A stretch of DNA of 64,000 nucleotides from Girardinichthys multiradiatus (Eukaryota; Chordata; Actinopteri; Cyprinodontiformes; Goodeidae), in the NCBI RefSeq assembly GCF_021462225.1, contig NC_061815.1, positions 45,729,986 through 45,793,985 on the forward strand, in the 5' to 3' direction. The translations under genes were made by a program, and so were the position numbers. This document shows positions 13,801 to 25,800 of the stretch, piece by piece. How positions within the stretch are numbered: position 1 is the stretch's first letter; the number at the start of each line of letters is the position of its first letter. The notes under the pieces were generated by a model. It worked only from the letters and a program-made list of their open reading frames with translations. It did no database searches and was not told the DNA's origin.

Positions 13801-16800
13801 AGTCTCTGCTGTTTTAATGCAGGCGGACGGTTTGCTACGAGTAAATGGCGAGGTTGGAAATGATGGCAGTTCCATTAAGCCCAAGTGTAAAGAAAGGGAA
13901 TCGCCTCCCCAATTCCAGGCGTCTCCTTCCACGCCTGGAAACGACACTGCAGATGCCTCGCCCATTCGCAGTCCACCACCCTGCCCTGAAAGAGGAAGTC
14001 CAGTGTCATCAACAAAGGCCATCGACCAACCGGGCAGCACGGAGGTAGCTTCTCAGGACAACCAAGGGGAGAAAGTCACTGAGGGTTCACCACCACCCAC
14101 ACGGCCCACTTCTCTTCCAGAGGTCTGCGTTAAGATGTTTATATTCACATTTGTCCATCATCTGAGGTTACTTTTTTAAACATTAGTTGGCATCTAAGCT
14201 ATGTAAATCATGTTTGTAGTTAAAAGAAGGATCTGTTGAATCAAGTGCATCTTTATTAGCTCAAAGGGGCTTTATCAGTTCTGTTTCTATGGAAACAATT
14301 TGTTTTGGTACACAAGACTAAATCTCATAACATTCCTGCAAAAATGTGTTTTTGATCTGACATGTGTGTCATAATAACAGTTGTAATCTTTATTTGATTT
14401 TCCTGTTTTATTTCAAGGATTTTGTCCAGTAATGTCTGGCCTTTGATTATTTTGGTTTGAAAGCTAAGAAGCAACATTTTCTTCCTTAACTGTCTACCAG
14501 AATGCAAAGCTCCTGACTCAGTCTATCATTCAGACAATAAATCATCTCTATGAACGTTACAGGAGCTAAAGCAGCCAGAGGACATCTCTGAGGAAACGGG
14601 AGGCCAGACAGATGCTGGTCAACAGGAAGAAAAGTCAAATACTGTGGCTCAGCAAGCGCCACCTGCAGGTCTGAGCAGCACACTGCTAGACTGATGCCCG
14701 AATAGCATGATTTTGTTTTATAGGCTATTTTTTGTGTTTGTGTCTAAAGCTAAGAGCTTAAGAATTTAGTTTGTATTTTCTTCCAGAAGCTAAACCAGAA
14801 AACACTGAAGAGTCCAGTGAGAACCTACTGCAGGTTTTTCCAACTGAGGTTAACACGCTAAGAAGTCCGGCCGTAACGTCAACGGTGAGTGAAAATTTAC
14901 TTAAACCCTCAGTGACCATCATATCAGAAGTCATCCAATCTATGTAAATCAGGTTGTAGGTAAGAGTTTTCTCCTGTCAGGAGTCTTTTCAGAGAACGGA
15001 GCTGGCACCGACCTCGGCTGCACCCGGATCGCTCGGATATCACCCTCCAAGGGAAACATCATCAGGTGAATTCATGTCTTAATGTCCAACCCTAGAGCCA
15101 GCAGCTTCTTTTCCATCCTTCCCTGTATTCTAAGTTTGATTATCATGTCAGTTTTGTTTGCAGTTTTCCTTTTAGCATTTCAGCACGGCCCTTTTCTCTG
15201 TTTTTACACAAGACAAAATTACTGATCTCATCTGACACAAACCCCTGATGTATTCACTTCTCAGTTATAACCAGAAAATAACTTTTTAATCCATATAGAA
15301 AAAAGACAGACCTTGCGGTAACTGTTATGAGCCAACTAAAAATACATTCAAAAAGCAAAGAATTCAACCTAATATTAGGAAAGAAATCCGCATGTTATTT
15401 AGTACTGATTACAGTTCTATGACACCTCTTCCACAATAGCACACAAGTATAAAATCTTTCTCCGGTGTCACTTCTCAGGGTTTCTGCTCCAGCTCCTGAT
15501 TTTCACATCTGTCCTATGCCTCATTATTTCCTTCCCTCTTTCCCTTCCTTCCGACATTCCCTGTTTTCCTTCCATCCACACATTTTTATCATTTTGCTGT
15601 AGAGATTGAAATCAGTGTAAGGTCCCCGCAGACCTCCAGCAACCCTAAGTCACGCTGGGAGTTCTTCGCTCTGCCAGGTAAACCTCTGTGTTTGTGGAGG
15701 TCTCCATACGGCGCTACCATACCAATGTACGAGTTTTCCCTCATATTTCCCTCAGAGTTAAATGAAAGCTATCCACTCCCAACCTCTGTTACAAGTTTTT
15801 TAACGTTTTATGAACTAGTGATATGTTTTTTCAAGTATGTTTGAAGTTTTCCATTTGAGCTGCTTTTACACAGAGAAATGAACCTTTGACAGCATCCTGA
15901 TTGTCTTACATCATTGGTTTCTTCACAAAAAGAAGTAGCATCTGACTTGTATTAGACAAGCTTTAACAGTTTAGAAACACCAACTTTAAAACCCACAGGA
16001 TCCTCAGTTCTGAGTGCTAAGTTCATGCTAACCTAGAGCTGACAGCAAGAAAAGCTTACTTCTTCTTGATTCCTGTGAGGGCCACACTTACTGGCACATA
16101 CAAAACAGCCTTAATATAAAATAAGATTTTATTGCTGAAGAATATCCTCATACTGAAAACAGGAAACCTTTAATTTTTGTACATTTATTCAAAAGGGAAA
16201 ATTCTATATTATTTAGCAAAATCGCTGGTGCCACATTTATCTTACAATTTCGGTTTTAGTGTTTAAGAAGCTTTAATTAGTAAACTTTTACATTCTGCTT
16301 CCCTTCCCACTGTGAACTAGTGTGTAGGATCTGTGATGCTATGGGCCTGTTTCTTTGTCAAAGGCCCTGGGAATCTAGTAAACAACGTATGACTGTGTTG
16401 ACTGGGCCACACGTAAAAACGTATGGCAATGTTTTTAAAGTGGTATTTTCTGCCCACTGAGTAAAGTTAAAGGTGGGATTCTTCTGCATTAAAATATAAA
16501 TTTATATTTAGGCTTTGATGCAAATTTGTCAGGGTTAACAATAAACACAACATAAGCTGTTCATTTATAGTCTAATAAAAACTAGTTTGGCTTTTTTCCT
16601 CTGGTTTTCAAACGAGTACATGTTCTGTAAACATGAGTCCCATGAAGCTGAATTAGTTTAGATTTATTTGTATCCAATTGATTCTTGTCTTTTGTTTACA
16701 TTGGTTCCCTTTTTTTACAGAAGATGCAGAGAAGGAACAACATGGAAACGTGAGTAAAATGGTTTGCTGAGCTCTAATGTTGCTTGTCTTCAGGCCAATC

Positions 16801-19800
16801 AACCTCAGCCAGATTACTTTATTCTGAACTCCACAATTTTAGAGAAACTGAGATTTGACTCTTCTTACAATTGCAGTGACACCGTTGCACAGAGTTCGTG
16901 TGTCCCCCTTATTCAGACAAAACGTTTTATTTTTAGTTGTTGTGATTTTTGGTTTCTTCATTGTGTCAGTGGCCATAATGAAAAAAAGACAATCTTTAAC
17001 GTTTCAAATTGGCTGTATCACATTTTTTGTAAATAAAGTTCTTTATTGAATGCTTTATGTGTATATAAAGTGTTTACATTAACTTTTATCAGTTAGTTAT
17101 TCATTTTCTTAATTTCCTGAGTGTTGAGCTTATCTGGACTACCAAACAGTTTGGTTGGTGCTTTAATTCAATGCTGCAAACAGTTAAAAAACACGTACAG
17201 ACGAGCAGATTGAAACTGTCTCTTATCTAAAAATCTAAACCTACATAAAACTTTTGTTATATTCAGATTTTCTTTTCTGTAAACAAAACAGTCCCATCAT
17301 GTTATATTTTAATTCAAATCATGCTCATTTTTTTCCTCATTTGTAGCTAAGCCTTTAGTTGTCATGTCGCCCTGAATGGTAGCTACTGAGCTAATTACTG
17401 AAAATCACATGGAGCCCTTGATGTAGCATGTCAGACAAGGATGCTGCAGTTGATGGCTGAGACTGCTTTTCCTTTTTTATTCACCTCCATCTCTCTTTCT
17501 TTGTCTTCTCTCTCCTTAGTAGGCGTCCTTTGGCTAGCAATGGAGTAGTGCTGTTGTGGTAGACCAAATATTTCTGTCTCCTCCCTTCTCTTTTCTTTTT
17601 CTGTGGTGGATGTGTGTACAAATTGGGGTCTGTCTCGACGTGAACGGGTTGTGTGTGGATGTCGATGTGTGCATGTATTTGTTGCGTGTTTGTGCATGTT
17701 GACCTGTATGTATATGCGTGTGGGCCTATCAGGTTTCAGTCCCAGTGTTGGCCCAGGCCAGGCGGGGAGACCGCTGGTCTTGGGACCCTGATGAGGAGCG
17801 AAAGCGTCAGGAAAGGTGGCAGCAAGAGCAGGAGCACATGCTGCAGGTACACAGCAACCCATGAAGGGGAAAGCATGGCGCATGAGTTTGTCATGGAGCT
17901 TGGTAGCCAGAGCTCAGCACCAAGTCTGAGTCTGAGGTGTTTATTTCAGGTTTACCTAACCAGTCTGGAAAAGCATAGAATTTAATTTAGGTATTTTACA
18001 GGTTTGAATAAGAAAAATAAGCATGTGCAAAGTAAGAGCATGGAAAAATATTGTATTGTGTTTTCTAAGAATGGTTTCCAGTTCCAATGTCTAAAAGTTA
18101 TATTCATCCACCCACCCACCTATTCATCCATCCACCTATTCATCCATGCAGCCATCCATCCTCCTATCCATCCATCCATCCATCCATACATCCACACATC
18201 CACCCACCCATCCATCCATCCATCCATCCATCCATCCACCCATCCATCCACCCACCCACCTATTCATCCATCCACCTATTCATCCATGCAGCCATCCATC
18301 CTCCTATCCATCCATCCATCCATCCATACATCCACACATCCACCCACCCATCCATCCATCCATCCATCCATCCATCCACCCATCCATCCACCCACCCACC
18401 TATTCAGCCATCCATCCATGCAGCCACCTATTCATCCATGCAGCCACCCATCCATCCATGCATCCACACATCCACCCACCCATCCATCCATCCATCCATC
18501 CATCCATCCACCCATCCATCCACCCACCCACCTATTCAGCCATCCATCCATGCAGCCACCTATTCATCCATGCAGCCACCCATCCATCCATCCATCCATC
18601 CATCCACCCATCCATCCATCCATCCTCCCACCTATCCATCCACCCACCCACCTATTCAGCCATCCATCCATGCAGCCACCCATCCATCCATCCATCCACG
18701 CACCCACCATCCATCCATCCACGCACCCATCCATCCATCCATCCATCCTCCCACCTATCTATCCATCCATTCATCCATCCATCTACCCATCCATCCATCC
18801 TCCCACCTATCCATCCACCCACCCACCTATTCAGCCATCCATTCATGCAGCCACCTATTCATCCATCCATCCACGCACCCACCCATCCATCCATCCATCC
18901 ATGCAGCCACCCACCCATCCATCCATCCATGCAGCCACCCATCCATCCATCCATCCACTCACCCACCCACCCATCCATCCATCCATCCACTCACCCACCC
19001 ACCCATCCATCCATCCATCCATGCAGCCACCTATTCATCCATGCAGCCACCCATCCATCCATCCATCCATCCATCCACCTATTCATCCATGCAGCCACCT
19101 ATTCATCCATGCAGCCACCCATCCATCCATCCATCCATCCATCCACCTATTCATCCATGGATCCACCCACCTATCCATCCGTCCTCCCACCTATCCATCC
19201 ATCAATCTATCCATCCATCCATTCATCCATCCATTCATCCATCCATCCATCCATCCACCTATTCATCCATCCATGCATGCATCCATATTCCACCCATCCT
19301 TCTGTCCAGATTTGTTTGTTCCATCCAAATGTGTACCGGGTTTGTTCAGAACAGAACTTTGTATTTGGTCTCCCTTTAGATGCTCATTAAATTTAGATAC
19401 CTGAAATCAGACTTCTCTAATGGATCCAGATTAACAGAGTGAATATCCCAATTTAGTTTAATCAGACTTGCCTTGTTGTGTATGGACAAACCTACAAAAT
19501 CTAATCATATGTCATGTAGTTCAGTTATTTGTGATTATTATTATTATTATTTAGAGCTGTGTTGATGTTCAGTTTATGTTAATTTTTTGTTTGGGATGGA
19601 TTACTTATTGCCATATTCTGAAAATATATCTAATACACACAGTTACAGGAAGACTAACTGCACTTCATTGCTTTTTCTTCCCATGCATATTTGTTAATAT
19701 TAAGCAAAGCTCAACTCCTCCTTGCTCGCTTCAACCACTAGATGGCGAGCTTGCGCAGTAGAAGAACCCCTGCTTTGGTCGTCTTCCATCACCTCCATCT

Positions 19801-22800
19801 CATGCACACACACAAAGGCAGGGAGTTTGTCCAATGTGGCTGCTGTTGTTGCTGCCCCGGTTACCCTCTCCCTCCTCAGCCAATGAGCATCATTTAAACA
19901 TTTGAAGGAGTGAAGTCTGTTTCTGACCGCATTCTAAAAAAAGATAAAACTCCGTTATGGTTGTTTGTGAGATGTGCTCAAATGGACGAATACCTGATAT
20001 CTCAATGTGCTTACCACCCTCCTCACTGTGTTTTGTCAATGTGCTCCAGTCTTACTCTTTTACAAGTATTGATATTTTCTTTAACTCTATAATTTCCAAC
20101 TGCTGCACTCTTCTGGGGTTCCTACACAAATTTGCATGAAAGGCTTTCTGGCAATGCTGTCATAAAGTAAAAATATAAATATAAAAAAATATAAATATAA
20201 AATATAAAACAACAATTGTGAAGGAACTCCATGCTTACCAGCTTCTGCATGCTTTAGTATTTTCAGTGTTCTGCTGTGCTTTTGTTCCATTTTGATTTTT
20301 CATTTTTACCGGGCACATATCTGACTGAAGCATTAGCACTGCATTGCGTATCAAGCTAAAAGTGCTGTCAGTCGTTTGCATTTCGTTTACTTCGTGGTTA
20401 TGATTCACTCAGAAAATCAGCAGATTTAGAAAACTGAATGAACCGTTTTAAAAAATGAAGGCTGTGCCAGCTGTCTGTTAACATCGTTTTTTTTGGCACA
20501 AACATCCACCTGCAGATAGTTCAGTTTTTCTCTATACTCAGGCTCTCTGCTGTATGTCATGTGTCTGTTGCCGTGGTAACAGGAAAAGTACCAGCGTGAG
20601 CAGGAGAAACTGAGGGCGGAGTGGGAGAAAGCACAGAGGGAGGTGGCGGAGGAGGAGAGGAAGTATCATGAGGAGGTTTGTGTGTGTTTACATTGGAGGG
20701 AACATGTTGCACCGGAGATGTTTAAAATTTTAAAAGTGCTTCTCCTTTAAAGTATCAGCTGAACTGTATGTTTATGTGGCCATTTTAGATTTATCAACCA
20801 TGTTACTATTGTCTCTGTTTATATCAGTGTTTAGTTTGGGATTTTTTCCCCTCCCAACAGGAGCGCAGGATCCTGGAAGAAACTGTGATGCCTTTGACAC
20901 CCCACTCCTCAGCCCTCCCCTCCCCCAGCCGAGGGGGCCTCTCCTCCACCTCTGAGCCACAGGACACGATTGTCCGTTCACTGGCAGATTGGGAACGCAA
21001 ACAAGAGCTACTGGAGAGGCAGTCTGTGAGTGACTTATTAAATGTGTCCTATGGATGATCTGTGTTGTTCTGCTGGGCTGCAGGGTGGTGCAGTTGGTAG
21101 CACTGTTGCCTTAAAGCAAGAAGGTCCTGGGTTGGTCTTCTGGCAGGGGATCTTTCTATATGGAGTTTGAATTTTTGCATGAATGGGTGGGTGCATGGTT
21201 GTTTGTCCTGTGTGTCTCTGTGATGGACTAGCAACCTGTCCAGGGTGTACCCTGCCTCTAGCCTGTAGACCACTGGAGATAGGCACCAGCTCCCTTGCAA
21301 CCCTGTACAGAAGAAGCGGGTTTAGACAATGGATGGATTATCAGTGTTGTTCCTTTACAATAAATTTTTATGTATTTTATTGTGATTCTATTTTATAGAC
21401 CAACACAAAGTAGTACAAAAACTGTAAATATTGTGAAAAAGTTCAATATTTTTTGTCACTCACTTCAGAAAGTAAAACTCATATATTAAATAAATGTATT
21501 ACACATAGAGCAAAATATTTCAGCCATTTCTTCTTCCTTTTCTTTCTTTTTCTTAGTTCTTTTTCTCCTTTTGATTATTATGGCTTACAGATGATGAAAG
21601 TCTAAAATTATGTGCCTCAGAAAATTACAATAATAATTGATAAGATTAATAAAAAAGGACATTTTATACAGAACTGTCAGGCTTGAGAAAGCATGTCCAT
21701 TTCTAGGCACTCAATACTGGTTTGGGCCTTGTCTTTCATGAATTACTGGACTTCAAGCAATGTGGATTTTGTGCTTTTCCACTCTTCCTTCAGACTCTGG
21801 GACCTTGATTTCCAAATGATATGAAAACTTTAAATCTGAAAAAAGGACTTTGGACCACTGAGCAACAGTCCAGTTCTGTGATCAACCATCTTCTTTAGCA
21901 ATGACTTTTTGTGGCTTACACTCCTCATGGAGGGTGTCAGCGACACAGCATGACATCAGGTAAGTCATCAGTCTTCCCCATTACTGTGTAGCCTATTGAC
22001 CTAGACTGAGAGATCATTCAGAGGCTCCGGGAACCTTTGCAGGTGTTTTGAGATTAATTATAGATTATAAATGAATCATAGATTAATTTAATAAGATCAA
22101 GATTTTTCAGATTAAAAGTAACTTTCTAAATTAACAACCTTTAAGCAGGTATTAAACATACTTTTCATTAAGCTCACATTTTTGCATCAAAAATGTTTTT
22201 TTTTTAATTGGTCTGATGCAATATTATTATTTTACATGTCTTGTTTTCATTAGCTGTAAGTGGAAAATCATCATAACAGAAATACAGACTGTAAAACATC
22301 AATCTGTGTGCAAATAGTCTATATAATGTGTTTCACTTAGTGAACTGAGTTACAGAAATAAAATAACTTTTCAAAAAGTTCTAATTTATTGAATATGACT
22401 GTATATAATATATGAGTTTTACTTTCTGAAATGAGTGACAAAACTATATAAAATTTTTGGGAAATTTACCTATAACTCTAAAATTACAGGAAAAGGATAA
22501 ATAGCTTTCAAAATCCTTTACAAAGAAAAATCTAAAAACTGTAGCATACAAAGTAGGCAACGAGAGCATTGACAGAGAAGCAGCCAGCAAACCAATAGTA
22601 ACTTTGGAGGAAGTACAGAGATTTAGAACTCAGGTGGGGAAATCTGTTGACTGGACAAGTGTTAGTTGCAGGAAGAAAGTTGTCAGTGAATGACAGCAAT
22701 AAGAAGTCCCAATTCCAGTTTGCCAAAAGCAAATTAGGGGATACAGCAAACATGTTGAAAAAGATGCTCTTGTTAGATGAGTCCAGAATGAAACTTTTTG

Positions 22801-25800
22801 GCCGTACATGGAAAACCCTGTCTCTTGCACAACACTGCACATAACCCTGAACACAACATCCGCACAGCAAAACATGGTGGTGACAGCTTTGTGCTGTGGG
22901 AGTGCTTTTCTTCAGCAGGTAGAGGAAGGCTGGTCAGAGCTGGTGGGAAGATTAAAGGAACTAAATACTGAAGAATCCTTGAAGAAAATCTGTTGGAAAA
23001 CCAGGCTGCAAAAGAGTTGAGACTGGGGCTTTCACCTTCCAGCAGGACAACAACTCTAAACCTACAGCTAGAGCTACAATAAAATGGTTTAGGGCAACGT
23101 CTGCTCATGTGTTAGGATAGTCTAGTCAAAGTACAAACTTAAATGCAGTTAATGTTCAAAGTAAAGCTGGCAGAGACATACCTCAAAATATCTACAGCTG
23201 TCATTGTAAGAAAATGTGGTTCTACAAGGTATTTACTCAGAAGACTGAATAAAAAATGCATGATACACTGTAGAGATTAGAAAACCAAGTATCATTTTCC
23301 TTCCAGTTTACAATTCTGCACTTCTTTGGTCTGTGATTAAAAATTTAAATAATGCTGTAGATACTTCGTATGTTACTAAAAGGACCAGAGCTAATACAGA
23401 ACATGTACAGCTTTTACTGTAGGGCTACTAAAACTGTTCTTGTTAGTTTAGTGAAGGAAATATTAAGTAATAAACTGTTGTGAGGATTTGTATCAGCTAA
23501 TTATGGACTGTTTCATTATACAGAGAGGAAGCCCTGAGACCTCCGAGTGGAAAAGGAAAGAAAATGACAGAACCAGTGACATCAGCACTGCTGACGACAG
23601 CATGAAAACTGGCAGAAGGTTGGTGAACAGTGCCTCAAAGAAGGAAATTTAGTAGTTTTGCTATTTGTGGATGACAAGAAGCTTACAGTGTAACTCTGAT
23701 GACTGTCTTATCATAATGATTTTATTATGTAGCTCAAATAGTTTGCTCTAATTGACTTACAACCAAGTGGCTTTTGATGTCAGTTTTTTATTCATTTACT
23801 TCAATGATGGGTTCTTAAGACTATCCATCTGTTTCTAAGTAGTACGTTCTCCTTGGAATTATTTATGTGGAAAAGCTTTTACTTGTACAAACAAGAAGGT
23901 TTATGAGTTCTGATCTGAAATTTCCTTGTATTCAAAACATTTTTTAATTATTTCTAGTCGAAATCTTTCAAGATTTCTTTTCTGACTTTCTCTTAGATAT
24001 TAGGACCCATTAGGTACACTCTAGTTGTATTTGTTTCCTAAATTCCAGATTGTGACATTATTTGGGGCCAGGCTTAACATAACCGGACATAAGGCTCATC
24101 AAATCAAACAAAAGTTAGTGTGTTTTTCTTTCTTCCGTCGTCAGCATGTTGAGCCAGAACAGCAGTCAGGGAGAGCTACTTGGTCACAGCCAAAAGCTTC
24201 CTCCTACTTTGGCCAAATGTTCAACTCCAGACAAGAAGCAACCAGAACCCACTACCGACAGCACCAGAGCCAGCCGGCCTGCAGGAGAACGAAGGTGTGT
24301 GAATGGTTGTGAAAGCTTCAAAGTTCTATTATTGTGTTTGTTTGATGCAGTTTTATTAATCACTCATCTCATTATTTCTATAAACATTGTTTTCATTTAA
24401 GTAAATGTCTCCTTTGTGTTTTAAAATGTCTCTTTCAAATTAGCAGAATAAGAACTAAATCAAAGTTACTGTTATAACCAGATATGACCAGCAGATGGCA
24501 TCTGTTGCCTGTATTTTTTATTGTATCTCCGTCACACCATTAAAGCTAATTTCATATCATGAAAGTGTTTTGGAAACATTTTTAATCAAGTCGTGTTTTA
24601 TAAAAACATATAAAAATGTTATATCAAATGAAAAAGCAAAGTTAAATCTGCCAAAGCTGTTCTTTGTGTCTGTGGTTTGAATTAGTTCATCGTCTGTCTG
24701 TGCCATCCAATCATGTTGCTGTATCTGGGAGCCATCATCATGTTGCATGTTGCTTTCCATTTCCAGGTGCGGCCCCACTGATAATAATGTAGGACGCAGC
24801 TCATCAAAGCCCCCTGCAGCATGTCCATCAGCACCAGACACTTTACCCCCACCGCCCAACAGGTACTGCAGCACAAAGAGCCCACAAAGAGGAGATGGAA
24901 GGTTGCAGTTCATTTCTGCATTGTCATTTTCTGCTTTGCTCCCCACCCCCACCTTTATTTTTCTCCACCCATCTCATAACATATAGCACTGCAGCAGCAA
25001 AGCTGTAACCTGCCTGGAATTTTGAATAGAAAGAATAAGCGGAGTGGAGGAGAAGCACAGGCTTAGGTTTATTTTTTTATTCGATGCAATAGGTTTGTGA
25101 TATACAGTGATAGTTTATTAGGGACAGACTCACAGCAGACTAGCTTTTAGATTAATTTAATTTTCAGGACTCTCAGCTTTGACAAGGTGTCATTAAAATC
25201 CCAAGACAAGAAAAATGCACAACAAAATGGCGGTGATTTAATCACATGAAAATAATTTTGGCAATGCGTAGAGCAAATACACAGCCTCTTGTCCATGGTT
25301 GGAAGAAAATCATAACTGTGTCTCTCCTGCCTCATTAGGTCTGTCAGTGGGAAGAAGCTATGCTCCAACTGTGGTCAGCCACTGGGAAAGGGAGCAGCCA
25401 TGATCATAGAGACTCTGAGCCTCTATTTCCACATCCACTGCTTCAAGGTCGGTGCACAAGACACGGTTTATCCTCTCAAGGTTCAGGTTCTTTCTCTTAT
25501 AGATTCAAATCTCTGTTTTCTACCAGCAGAAGCATGAGTGTTAAATGAACTGTAGTGTAAAAGAAGATGATATAGATCCAGTTTCTACACGGTGCCTTAC
25601 ACAAACGTTTTCAGATGCTTTGAACCTTTTCACATTACAACCTCAAACTTTGGTGTATTTTATTGGGGTTTTATGAGACAGACCAGCACAAAGCTGTGCA
25701 TAAATTTTGAAGTGAAATACATGTTTACAAATAAATAACATAAATTTCTAATAGAGTGGCATGCGCTTGCAATTAGCTCCCTTTATGGTGATACCCCTAA

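Larger units (their letters stand above)
15066..17732 (+). other. limch1: limch1 introns between small exons, no repeats recognised
   Basis: Contains only the exons at 15603 and 16721. The 150-aa minus frame at 17431-17883 overlaps an exon antisense and is not credible. Confidence 0.55.

Noticed and set aside
17431..17883. 150-codon minus-strand frame
   Set aside because: Overlaps a well-supported limch1 exon in antisense; no recognisable domain.
18004..19404. Three overlapping open frames of 414-466 codons with His-Pro-Ser-Ile repeats
   Set aside because: They are the three frames of a TCCA satellite whose unit contains no stop codon. The composition is forced by the repeat, and the array sits in a limch1 intron.
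24557..24952. 131-codon minus-strand frame
   Set aside because: Antisense over a limch1 exon and intron; no domain.
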